A DNA stretch of 64,000 nt, from assembly GCA_034411995.1 (NCBI GenBank), contig DAOUME010000006.1:161804-225803 (forward strand), read 5' to 3'. Positions 1 to 8,333 of the stretch are shown here, one piece after another; within the stretch, counting starts at the first letter, position 1, and every line of letters begins with the position of its first letter. The DNA is from JAUVXJ01 sp034411995 (GTDB lineage: Bacteria > Chloroflexota > Anaerolineae > UBA7937 > B3-Chlor). The notes below the pieces were generated by a model. The model had not been told where the DNA came from. It did not search any database and was given only the letters and a program-made list of their open reading frames with translations. The position numbers and the translations under genes are program-made.

Positions 1-2637
1 CGGGTTGGCAGACTCCACGATGCGGAGATCCTGACCATCGAAGGACTCTCCGAGCCGGGGGTGCCGAACCCCATCCAGGCTGCCTTCCTGGCCGCGGGCG
101 CTGTGCAGTGTGGTTTCTGCACTCCGGGCATGATCCTCGTGACCAAGGCCTTGCTGGACACCAACCCACATCCCACCGAAGAAGAGATCCGCAAGGCGCT
201 CAAGAACAACGTCTGTCGCTGCACTGGCTACGTGAAGATCATCGACGCCGTGAAGCTGGCGGCCCGCTGGCTGGAGCACCCCGAGCGCGTCTCGCTCACG
301 TCAGAGGGTGGCTACGGCGCGTCGGTGATCGACCTGGACGGCGTAGCCAAGGTGCAGGGCAGTCTGCGCTTCGCTGACGACCTGTATCTACCAGACATGC
401 TGCACGCCAAAGTTCTGTGGAGCGCCCACCCCCACGCCCTGATCAAGAGGCTTAGAACGGAGGCTGCGCAGCAAGCGCCTGGCGTGGTAGGAGTGCTCAC
501 GGCGGCTGACGTTCCAGGCCACAACGGATTCGGGCCCTTGAAGCCGGACCAACCTGTGCTCTGTGGAGACCGGGTGCGCTTCGTGGGGGACGCGGTGGCC
601 CTGGTGCTGGCAGAGACCGACGAAGAGGCGACCCGGGCACGCGACCTGATAGAGGTGGAGTACGAGCCTCTCGCCGGGGTCTTCTCTGCACAAGATGCCC
701 TGCAAGCGGACGCCCCCCAAGTCCATGACGAGGGCAACGTATGCAAGCATCTTCTCCATACGGTGGGCGACGTCGACGGGGCCATGACCCGATCCCACCT
801 GGTCCTGGAGGGACACTTCGAGACCCCCTTCGTCGAGCACGCCTATCTGGAGCCAGAGTCGGGTGTGGCCCAGTGGACCGGCGACCTCCTCCATCTCTTG
901 GCGCCCACCCAGTTTCCCTTCGAGCTGAGGTCTCAACTGGCGAAGGTCTTGGGTGTGCCGGAGGACACCATCCGGGTGCAAACCACACCGCTCGGGGGAT
1001 CCTTCGGGAGCAAGATCGATGCTGTCGTGGAGCCCCTCATCGCGCTGGGCGCCTACGTCACCCACAGGCCGGTCAAGCTGACTCTGACCAGGGAAGAGTC
1101 CCTCAGATGCAGCGTCAAGAGACACCCCTACTGCATGGACTACCGGGTGGGCTTCGACCACGAAGGCCAACTGACGGCGGTGGACGCCAAGCTGCTCTCC
1201 GACACGGGCCCCTACACCAACCTTGGCCCCCGAGTCATCGACCAGGCGTGTATCTTCGCCTGCGGACCGTACGACGTGCCGAACCTGCGTATTGAGGGCT
1301 GGGCCGTCCACACCAACAACGTCAACGCCAGTGCCTTCCGCGGTTTTGGCATCAACCAGGCCGCCGTGGCGATCGAGTCCCTGCTCGATGAGGGGGCGCG
1401 GAGGCTGAACATCGATCCCTTCGAGCTGCGCTACAAGAACGCCCTGAAAGAAGGTAGTACCACTGCGGCAGGAGAGATCCTCACACGCAGCGTGGCCATC
1501 GAGGAGACCATTGTTGCCGCCAGGGAGGCCCTGGAACAGGAACTACCTGAGATCAGGGAGATGGTCACTCCCGGCATGAGGCTAGGTATCGGTGTCGCCT
1601 CTGGCTTCAAGAACGTCGGCGCTGGCAAGGGCAAGGTAGACGATGCCGGCGCGATCTTCACGCTGCTGCCTGGCGGCAAGGTCCAATTGAGGGCTTCCGC
1701 GGTGGACATGGGACAGGGCATCCGTACGGCCCTGACACAGATCGCCGGGCAGATCCTGCCCCTGTCCCAAGACGACCTGGAGCTGATCACAGGAGACACC
1801 ACTCTGACCCCCAGGCACGGCGGTGCCGTGGCCGAGAGGCAGACGCTGATCAGCGGCAATGCCGTGCTGGAGGCGGCCAAGAGGTTCAGGACGGAACTCC
1901 TCCACGCGGCTGCGGGACTCCTCCAGACATCGGCTGACGAACTGGAGATGCTGCCCGACGGTGTCGTTCACCTGAGGTCCGAGAGCAGGCTCTCCTGGGC
2001 AGAGCTGGAAGAGAGGCTCCGCGAGCAGGGCGAAAAACTGGAGGTCGAATTCATCTACGTCGCCCCCCGGACCCTGGCGCTCGCTGACGTCGAAGGGCGC
2101 CAGAGCATCGCGCCGGAGGAGTACCGCAACTATCCCGCCTACGCCTACACCACCCAGGTGGCAGCGGTAGAGGTCGATCCCGAAACGGGCCACGTCAGTC
2201 TGCTCAAGGTGCTCGCTGCCCACGACGTAGGTCGGGCCATCAATCCGCAGAAGATCGAGGGGCAGATCGAAGGAAGCTGTCACATGGCACAAGGCTACGC
2301 CCTGTCGGAGGAGTACCCTGTGGACCGGGGGTTTCCCAAAGTGCGTACCTACGGGGACCTGCACCTCCCGACCATCGCAGAAACACCCTCCATCAGGACC
2401 TTGATCGTGGAAAAGCCTGATTCCACCGGTCCCCTTGGTGCCAAGGGCATCTCGGAGGTGGCAACGGTGCCCCTGACACCCGCCATTCTGAATGCCATCT
2501 TCGATGCGGTTGGCGTCCGCGTTCACAGCTTGCCAGCGACCCCACCGCGCATCAAAGCCGCCTTGGAAGAGGTGTCTTCTGCCCAGGCGCCAGCAACCGG
2601 TCCAGGACGGAGAATCCCAAACCTAGTTTGTGAGTAG
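1..2637 (+). CDS. Molybdenum aldehyde/xanthine-type oxidoreductase with fused [2Fe-2S] domain (5' truncated)
   Basis: The reading frame is open from the first base, so the N-terminus lies outside the window. The first ~80 residues contain the second [2Fe-2S] motif of the xanthine oxidase family (QCGFCTPG at about residue 36, CRCTG at about 72). The remainder is the molybdopterin-binding large subunit, ending with the GxxGxxE signature (GAKGISE); its Glu, near residue 819, aligns with the base that activates substrate hydroxylation. Fe-S and Mo domains on one chain with no FAD domain is the layout of Desulfovibrio-type aldehyde oxidoreductase (MOP). It likely oxidises an aldehyde or N-heterocycle using water as oxygen donor; the substrate cannot be read from sequence. 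It is followed 14 nt later by an FAD oxidoreductase that could take its electrons. Family call is firm, substrate unknown. Confidence 0.9.
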   Translation, partial: RVGRLHDAEILTIEGLSEPGVPNPIQAAFLAAGAVQCGFCTPGMILVTKALLDTNPHPTEEEIRKALKNNVCRCTGYVKIIDAVKLAARWLEHPERVSLTSEGGYGASVIDLDGVAKVQGSLRFADDLYLPDMLHAKVLWSAHPHALIKRLRTEAAQQAPGVVGVLTAADVPGHNGFGPLKPDQPVLCGDRVRFVGDAVALVLAETDEEATRARDLIEVEYEPLAGVFSAQDALQADAPQVHDEGNVCKHLLHTVGDVDGAMTRSHLVLEGHFETPFVEHAYLEPESGVAQWTGDLLHLLAPTQFPFELRSQLAKVLGVPEDTIRVQTTPLGGSFGSKIDAVVEPLIALGAYVTHRPVKLTLTREESLRCSVKRHPYCMDYRVGFDHEGQLTAVDAKLLSDTGPYTNLGPRVIDQACIFACGPYDVPNLRIEGWAVHTNNVNASAFRGFGINQAAVAIESLLDEGARRLNIDPFELRYKNALKEGSTTAAGEILTRSVAIEETIVAAREALEQELPEIREMVTPGMRLGIGVASGFKNVGAGKGKVDDAGAIFTLLPGGKVQLRASAVDMGQGIRTALTQIAGQILPLSQDDLELITGDTTLTPRHGGAVAERQTLISGNAVLEAAKRFRTELLHAAAGLLQTSADELEMLPDGVVHLRSESRLSWAELEERLREQGEKLEVEFIYVAPRTLALADVEGRQSIAPEEYRNYPAYAYTTQVAAVEVDPETGHVSLLKVLAAHDVGRAINPQKIEGQIEGSCHMAQGYALSEEYPVDRGFPKVRTYGDLHLPTIAETPSIRTLIVEKPDSTGPLGAKGISEVATVPLTPAILNAIFDAVGVRVHSLPATPPRIKAALEEVSSAQAPATGPGRRIPNLVCE

Positions 2638-2651
2638 AAAGGGGTAAGAGA

Positions 2652-3938
2652 ATGCCAAGAGTAGTAGTCATTGGTGGTGGATGGGGTGGATGTGCTGCCG
2701 CGCTTTCTGCGAAGAAGGCGGGAGCGGAGGTGGTACTTCTGGAGAGGGCAGATACACTCCTGGGGTCCGGCCAGGTGGGCGGTATCATGCGCAACAACGG
2801 CCGGTTCACGGCAGCGGAAGAGATGATTGCCCTCGGATGCGGCGACCTGTTCCAGCTCACCGACAAGAGGGCGCGCCACGTGAATATCGAATTCCCGGGA
2901 CATAAGCATGCCAATCTGTATGACGTGGCCCTCATGGAGCCCACGGTCAGACAGTACCTACAAGAGCAGCAGATCGAGATCTGGACTGTCAGTCGGGCCA
3001 CTCAGGTGCACACCACAGGCACCAGGATCGACGCGGTGGAACTGGAGAACGGACAGAGGTTCGAGGCAGACGCCTTCGTAGAGACCACCGGCACCATGGG
3101 TCCTCAGGGCAACTGCCGCAAGTACGGCAACGGCTGCGCCATGTGCATCACCCGTTGTCCCACGTTTGGCGGCCGGGTGAGCATCGCCGGGCGGGCAGGC
3201 GTCGCGGAGATGATGGCCAAGCGGGCCGACGGTTCCTTCGGATCCATGAGCGGGTCCTGCAAGCTGAACAAGGATTCGCTCGACAAAGCGATACACCAGG
3301 AGCTCGACGACAAGGGTGTGGCGGTGATCCCTCTTCCCAAAGAAGTGGCCGACCACAAGAAGAAGCTCCTGGCCATCAAGAGCTGCCAACAGTACGCGCT
3401 CCCAGCGTTTGCCGAGAACCTGGTGATCCTCGACACAGGCCACGCCAAGATCATGACTCCGTTCTACCCCGTGATCGACCTGCGCAATATTCCAGGTCTG
3501 GAGAACGCCCGTTTCGAGGATCCCTACTCCGGAGGCATCGGCAACTCCGTCCGATTCCTGGCCATGTCTCCACGCGACAACCACCTGCAAGTGGAGGGCT
3601 TGGACAACCTGTTCTGCGCGGGAGAGAAAGCGGGCATGCTCGTGGGACACACGGAGGCCATCTGCACAGGGACGCTGGCTGGCCACAACGCCGTCCGCCG
3701 CTCCTTGGGCAAGGAACTGGTGGAACTGCCTCGCAGTCTCTGTGCGGGCGACATCATCGCCTACGTCAAGGAGGAGATGCAGACCGAGGAAGGGATGCTC
3801 AAGAAGTTCACGTTCTCAGGCTCTGTATACTTCGACCGGATGAAGGAACTGGGCTTGTACACGACGGATGTGGAATCCATCCGCCGTCGCGTAGCCGATG
3901 CCGGCCTCAGCGGTTTCTTCGCACGAAAGATAACCTGA
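2652..3938 (+). CDS. FAD-dependent oxidoreductase, GidA/TrmFO-like fold
   Basis: The N-terminus is a Rossmann dinucleotide-binding motif (VVVIGGGWGG) followed by an acidic strand end (LLER), typical of FAD-binding flavoproteins. A C-terminal segment (LFCAGEKAG, then GHNAVRRS) matches the second FAD-contact region of GidA/TrmFO-like and FAD_oxidored proteins. Residues about 155-175 hold a cysteine-rich loop (GNCRKYGNGCAMCITRC) with CxxC and further Cys residues, which could bind an Fe-S cluster or act as redox-active thiols. A purine-rich ribosome-binding site lies just upstream. The gene is 14 nt after the molybdoenzyme and 150 nt before a transporter, so it probably belongs to the same catabolic operon, as a dehydrogenase or as electron acceptor of the molybdoenzyme. 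It is about 428 residues, with no tRNA-modification context, so a TrmFO role is unlikely. Confidence 0.72.
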   Translation: MPRVVVIGGGWGGCAAALSAKKAGAEVVLLERADTLLGSGQVGGIMRNNGRFTAAEEMIALGCGDLFQLTDKRARHVNIEFPGHKHANLYDVALMEPTVRQYLQEQQIEIWTVSRATQVHTTGTRIDAVELENGQRFEADAFVETTGTMGPQGNCRKYGNGCAMCITRCPTFGGRVSIAGRAGVAEMMAKRADGSFGSMSGSCKLNKDSLDKAIHQELDDKGVAVIPLPKEVADHKKKLLAIKSCQQYALPAFAENLVILDTGHAKIMTPFYPVIDLRNIPGLENARFEDPYSGGIGNSVRFLAMSPRDNHLQVEGLDNLFCAGEKAGMLVGHTEAICTGTLAGHNAVRRSLGKELVELPRSLCAGDIIAYVKEEMQTEEGMLKKFTFSGSVYFDRMKELGLYTTDVESIRRRVADAGLSGFFARKIT

Positions 3939-4088
3939 ACCTTCGTGCCCCCGCGCTGGCGGCTATCGCGTCCGTCGAGTACCGGTAGCGAGGAAAGGAG
4001 GTGAGCAAGCAACGCTGATAACTTGGTCCCGCACGAGTCACACGATCACGCGAATCTTCGTCGAAAGACCGAGAAGGAGGAAATCAAA

Positions 4089-5675
4089 GTGAGAACGAAG
4101 CTCACCACGCTGACCACACTCGTGCTGCTGGCAGCACTGCTCATCACTGCGTGCGGCACGCCAGCGCCGCCGCCACCGCCCGAAGCCACCACGCCACCGG
4201 AGGCTACCACCCCGCCGGAGGCCACCACACCCCCTGAGCCCCCTCCCTCGGGGCCGAGTGGGTCCATCGTCATCGTGATCGGCAGCGACCCCTCCACCCT
4301 GGACCCCCAGTTCCCCGATGATGGGAACGCCAGAGTCGTCAACGACAACATCTACGAGATGTTGGTCGTTCGGGATGCCGAGACCGCCGAGCTGGGACCG
4401 TCTCTGGCCACGTCCTGGGAGCAGGTCGACGAGACGACCTGGCGCTTCCACTTGCAGGAGGGCGTCACCTTCCACAATGGTGAGCCCTTCAACGCTGACG
4501 CCGTGGTCTACAGCGTCGAGAGGATGATAGACCCGGAGTTCAACTCGGAGATCATCTCCTTCGTGGCCACCATCACCGGCGCTGAGGCGGTAGACGACTA
4601 CACCGTGGACATCTTCACGGACGGCCCGGACCCGATTCTCGTGGCCCGTATGACCTGGATGAACATGGTGCCGCCGGCATACACGGAGGAGAATGCCGCG
4701 AACTTTGGGAATGAGCCCGTCGGCACAGGGCCCTACAAGTTCGTGGAGTGGGTCAAGGGCGATCACGTCGCGCTGGAAGCCAACGAGGACTACTGGGGCG
4801 GCGCACCGAGCATCGCTGAGGTGACCATCAGGACCATTCCTGAGGATGCCACTGCAGCGGGAGCCCTCCAAGCTGGCGAGGTGGACATCGTCAGACACCT
4901 CATACCTGAATACCTGGACCAGGTGCCGAAGGCGGTCTCCGTGCACGGCATCGAGTTCCCCTGGGTCAGGATCAATACCAACGTCGAGCCGTTGAACGAC
5001 GTCCGGGTTCGTCAGGCGCTGAACTACGCTATCGACAAGGAGGCGCTGCGGGACGCCCTATACAGCGGCTACGCTGCCGTAGCTGAGGGCCAGTTACTGA
5101 CTCCCGGTCACTTTGGGTATAATCCTGACGTAAAGGCCTACCCTTACGACCCGGACAAGGCCCGGCAGCTTCTACAGGAAGCAGGAGCCGAGGGCGCGAC
5201 GCTGGAGTTCGTCGGCGAGTCCGGGCGATGGCTCAAGGACAAGGAGTTGGTGGAGGCTATCGCCACCCAGTTGGACGCCGTGGGACTGGACATCCAGGTC
5301 AACATCGCTGAGTGGTCTCAGTGGCTCGACCTGCTCTTCGCCGGCGCCGAAGCCGCACCGGATCTCCAGTACTCCTCCAACGACAACAGCCTCTTCGACG
5401 CTGACCGCACGCTGTCCGTGCTATTCACGTCGGAGGGCAGTCAAGCCGCCTACTTCAACCCGGAGGTCGACGACCTGGTGAACGGAGCCAGGACGGAGAC
5501 AGACGTAGCGGCTCGAGAGGACATGTACCATCAAGCCGTGCAGATGATCTACGATGACGCAGCGTGCATCTTCCTGCTCAATCTCGATGACATCTACGGC
5601 TTGAGCCAACGCGTCGACTGGGCACCCCGTATCGACGGTCGCATCCTGGTCAAGGATATGACTCTCGTCGAGTAG
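4089..5675 (+). CDS. ABC transporter substrate-binding lipoprotein, family 5 (oligopeptide/dipeptide type)
   Basis: The GTG start is chosen because AGAAGGAGG precedes it at normal spacing and a textbook lipoprotein signal follows: basic RTK, a hydrophobic stretch and the lipobox LITAC, with Cys near residue 20. A longer frame from TTG 4023 would bury the signal. After the Cys comes a Pro/Thr stalk of 7-residue repeats (PPEATT units), then a family 5 binding domain (TLDPQ near the start, NDNIYEMLV, RFHLQEGVTFHNGEPF). About 528 residues, normal for DppA/OppA-like proteins. It captures a peptide, opine or similar solute outside the membrane and passes it to the permeases encoded next. It is separated from the permease gene by a strong hairpin. 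No ATPase gene is nearby. Confidence 0.92.
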   Translation: MRTKLTTLTTLVLLAALLITACGTPAPPPPPEATTPPEATTPPEATTPPEPPPSGPSGSIVIVIGSDPSTLDPQFPDDGNARVVNDNIYEMLVVRDAETAELGPSLATSWEQVDETTWRFHLQEGVTFHNGEPFNADAVVYSVERMIDPEFNSEIISFVATITGAEAVDDYTVDIFTDGPDPILVARMTWMNMVPPAYTEENAANFGNEPVGTGPYKFVEWVKGDHVALEANEDYWGGAPSIAEVTIRTIPEDATAAGALQAGEVDIVRHLIPEYLDQVPKAVSVHGIEFPWVRINTNVEPLNDVRVRQALNYAIDKEALRDALYSGYAAVAEGQLLTPGHFGYNPDVKAYPYDPDKARQLLQEAGAEGATLEFVGESGRWLKDKELVEAIATQLDAVGLDIQVNIAEWSQWLDLLFAGAEAAPDLQYSSNDNSLFDADRTLSVLFTSEGSQAAYFNPEVDDLVNGARTETDVAAREDMYHQAVQMIYDDAACIFLLNLDDIYGLSQRVDWAPRIDGRILVKDMTLVE

Positions 5676-5688
5676 ACTACACACACGC

Positions 5689-5720
5689 GTCTGGGCGGGG
5701 TGCTGTCTCCCCGCCCAGAC
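5689..5720 (+). promoter_or_regulatory. Intercistronic hairpin between binding protein and permease genes
   Basis: A perfect 12-bp inverted repeat (5689-5700 with 5709-5720, GTCTGGGCGGGG and its complement) closes an 8-nt loop, starting 14 nt after the binding-protein stop codon. There is no following U-run, so full termination is unlikely. Such hairpins stabilise the upstream message or attenuate downstream transcription, giving more binding protein than permease. Confidence 0.7.
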
Positions 5721-5744
5721 CCACCCGCAAGGAGGATGCCGGGG

Positions 5745-6665
5745 ATGACCGCCTACCTGATCCGACGGCTGCTTCAGTCTGTACTAGTCATCATCGGGGT
5801 GTCTGTGGTCGTGTTCGTCATTACCCGAGCCATCGGAGATCCGGCCAGGATGATGCTGCCTCTCGAGGCAAGCGAGGAAGAGGTCGAGGCCTTCCGAGAT
5901 AGGATGGGCTTCAACGACCCGATATTGGTCCAATTCTGGGACTGGGCGCAAAACGCCATGAGGGGTGACTTTGGCAATTCTCTTTGGCAGCGATCGCCGG
6001 CTATGCCCCTCGTGCTGGAGCGGATGCCTGCGACCTTGCTGCTGTGCTCCACCGCCATCGTCCTGGCCGTCGCCGCCTCGATACCGTTAGGCATCCTGGC
6101 CGCGCTCAAACCTCGCTCCTGGTTGGACAAGGCGACCACCAGTTTCTCCTTGATCGGAGTCTGCATCCCTGACTTCTGGCTGGGACTGATGCTCATTCTC
6201 GTCTTCGCCGTCGGCTTGCGCCTGGTGTTCACGTCAGGGTACGGAACCTGGAAGCACCTGGTGCTTCCCGCTATCGCGCTGGCTGCTCGTCCGTGGGGAA
6301 GAATCACGCAGATCGTCAGGACCAGCATGATGGATGAGATGCACCGTACCTACATGGTGACCGCCAGGGCGAAGGGCCTCGCGGAGCACAATGTGATCCT
6401 ATCGCACGCGTTGAAGAACGCCAGTATTCCTATCGTCACTCTGGCCGCATGGGAGCTCACCCGTATGCTGGCTGGCTACACCATCGTGGTGGAGACGGTC
6501 TTCGCCTGGCCTGGCTTCGGCCAACTGGCCATGCAAGCCATCGAGCGCCGTGACCTCACCCTCATCCAGGCGGACGTGTTCCTGGTTGCCATCATTGTCG
6601 TAGTCATGAACATCGCTATAGACTTCGTCTATGCTATGTTGGACCCCCGTGTGAGGCTGGCTTAG
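5745..6665 (+). CDS. ABC transporter permease, DppB/OppB family
   Basis: Start ATG 5745 lies 9 nt after AAGGAGG; the ATG at 5736 abuts the Shine-Dalgarno and is too close. The 306-residue protein opens with the family's typical cytoplasmic/TM1 segment (YLIRRLLQSVLVIIGV) and an extracellular loop containing GDPAR. It has about six transmembrane helices and carries the permease-ATPase coupling loop (TARAKGLAEHNVILSHALKN). It forms the membrane channel with the next gene product. It belongs to the transporter whose binding protein is encoded just upstream, and its stop codon overlaps a possible GTG of the next frame. Assignment to the peptide/nickel/opine permease family is firm; the solute is not determinable. 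Confidence 0.92.
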   Translation: MTAYLIRRLLQSVLVIIGVSVVVFVITRAIGDPARMMLPLEASEEEVEAFRDRMGFNDPILVQFWDWAQNAMRGDFGNSLWQRSPAMPLVLERMPATLLLCSTAIVLAVAASIPLGILAALKPRSWLDKATTSFSLIGVCIPDFWLGLMLILVFAVGLRLVFTSGYGTWKHLVLPAIALAARPWGRITQIVRTSMMDEMHRTYMVTARAKGLAEHNVILSHALKNASIPIVTLAAWELTRMLAGYTIVVETVFAWPGFGQLAMQAIERRDLTLIQADVFLVAIIVVVMNIAIDFVYAMLDPRVRLA

Positions 6666-6706
6666 TGGCCCTCGAGCCCCAAAGTGTGCGGAGGGAGGAC
6701 GCTCAT

Positions 6707-7669
6707 ATGGCCCAGACCGCAGACAAGCGATACATACTAGACGCCCAGGCTGCTGCATACGTCGAAGACCCCCTGTGGCGTTGGCGAGGACTCATACGCA
6801 TGGGTCGAGATCTGCTCAGAGACAAGGTGGCCTTGACCGGATCGATCATCGTCCTCGCCGTCTTGATGTCCGCCATCTTCGCCTCTTTTATCTCCCCGCA
6901 CGACCCCGCCGCTGGCAACATCGGCCAGCGCTTGGAGGCGCCAGGCTTCGTGAATCAAGAAGGCCAGCGGTACATCCTGGGCACCGACCAGCAAGGTCGT
7001 GACATCCTGAGCCGCCTATTCCACGGCGCCCGCGTGTCCATGGCCGTGGGCATCGGTGTCATCGCGGTGGCCGGCACGGTGGGCACCATCCTGGGGCTGA
7101 TCTCGGGGTACTACGCTGGTCGTGTGGACGACATCATCATGCGCATCGTAGACACCCAGACCGCCTTTCCCGGCCTGCTGCTGGCTCTGGTCATCATCAC
7201 CATGATCGGGCCCAGCGCCAGGAACATCATCATTGTGCTCTCCATTAACGGCTGGATGGTCTTCGCCCGCATCACCCGCGGCATCATGCTCACTATCCGG
7301 GAGAAAGACTACATCGATGCTGCCAGGCTGGTAGGTGTCAGCGACTGGGGAATCATGTTCCGCCATGCGTTTCCCAACCTTGTGTCACCCACACTCACCA
7401 TTATCACCCTGGAACTGGCACGAGTCATCCTCGCAGAAGCCAGCCTGAGCTTTCTCGGCCTGGGTATCCAGCCTCCGCAAGCTTCCTGGGGCCTCATGAT
7501 TGCGGATGGCCGCAACTACATCACCGTCGCCTGGTGGCTGGTGACGTTCCCTGGCATCTGCATCGCGGTGACGGTCTTCGGCGTAATGACGGTCGCCAAC
7601 TGGCTGCGCACTGTCTCGGATCCAGAGCAGAGAGTGAGAGCGGCGCCCGCGGGAACGGGCAGCGGATAG
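6707..7669 (+). CDS. ABC transporter permease, DppC/OppC family
   Basis: The ATG at 6707 follows GGAGGGAGG, preferred over the GTG at 6665 that overlaps the previous stop. About 320 residues with a cytoplasmic N-terminal segment, TM1 at about residues 35-60, the family signature HPFGTD-like element (ILGTDQQGRD) and a coupling loop (DAARLVGVSDWGIMFRHAFPN) that contacts the ATPase. It pairs with the upstream DppB-type permease. Downstream genes encode a stress protein and metabolic enzymes rather than the OppD/OppF ATPases normally found here, so the transporter must borrow ATPases encoded elsewhere. Confidence 0.92.
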   Translation: MAQTADKRYILDAQAAAYVEDPLWRWRGLIRMGRDLLRDKVALTGSIIVLAVLMSAIFASFISPHDPAAGNIGQRLEAPGFVNQEGQRYILGTDQQGRDILSRLFHGARVSMAVGIGVIAVAGTVGTILGLISGYYAGRVDDIIMRIVDTQTAFPGLLLALVIITMIGPSARNIIIVLSINGWMVFARITRGIMLTIREKDYIDAARLVGVSDWGIMFRHAFPNLVSPTLTIITLELARVILAEASLSFLGLGIQPPQASWGLMIADGRNYITVAWWLVTFPGICIAVTVFGVMTVANWLRTVSDPEQRVRAAPAGTGSG

Positions 7670-7740
7670 CACCCAGCAGCGCCGGCGGCCTGTCCGGTGT
7701 TCGCAGGATCTCGAACGGCGATGCGGAAAGGAGGGCAGGC

Positions 7741-8268
7741 GTGTTTAAGAAGATCCTCGTGCCGTGCGATGGTTCGGAACTCGCTCAGGGCTCCGTGTTT
7801 CCTCACGTGGAAAGCCTGGCCGAGAAGACGGGTGCCGAGGTCATCATCCTGCGCGTCGTATCGCCCCCAGCGGGGAGATCAGGCTCTGCTTTCAAGCCGG
7901 TCGCGCCGGAGCTGCCCATCCCCTTGCCGGTGACTGCGGAAGACGCCCACACGGCCCTCCATCCCATCTACAGGGACCAGGAGATAGCCAGCGCTGAGGA
8001 CGAGGCACGCCGCTCCGTCGCCCAGGCGGAAGCTATGTTCCGTGACAAGGGCATCAGAGTGCGTTCGGAAGTCCTCCTCGGCCAACCCGCGGAGGAGATC
8101 ATAGACTACGCAACGGAGGAAGGCGTGGACTTGATCGTGATGTGCAGCCACGGCAGGAGCGGCATCGGGCGCTGGGTGTTCGGAAGTGTCACCGAGAAAG
8201 TCTTGCGCGGCGCTACCTCGCCGGTGCTCATGATCCGGCCAGAGGAGTTGCGGAAGTCGAACAAGTGA
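7741..8268 (+). CDS. Universal stress protein (UspA family), single domain
   Basis: The GTG start at 7741 follows AAAGGAGG. The protein (175 residues) begins with the family's first strand (FKKILVPCDGSE), and its C-terminal part has the ATP-binding signature G-x2-G-x9-G-S (SHGRSGIGRW then FGSVTEKVLR). It is therefore an ATP-binding Usp of the MJ0577 type. A longer than usual insert (about residues 45-95) separates strand 2 from the second half. Its place between transporter and enzyme genes suggests co-expression with the catabolic operon, perhaps as an energy or stress sensor. Direct function is unknown for most of this family. Confidence 0.9.
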   Translation: MFKKILVPCDGSELAQGSVFPHVESLAEKTGAEVIILRVVSPPAGRSGSAFKPVAPELPIPLPVTAEDAHTALHPIYRDQEIASAEDEARRSVAQAEAMFRDKGIRVRSEVLLGQPAEEIIDYATEEGVDLIVMCSHGRSGIGRWVFGSVTEKVLRGATSPVLMIRPEELRKSNK

Positions 8269-8333
8269 CAGAGTATGCCAGTTGCGCGTCCGCCGCTCTG
8301 GCCAAACCAGGAACGAAGAGGTGACTAGAAACT

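Noticed and set aside
388..2526. Long minus-strand frames (307 and 314 codons) across the molybdoenzyme gene
   Set aside because: Shadows of the plus-strand gene, without ribosome-binding sites or recognisable motifs.
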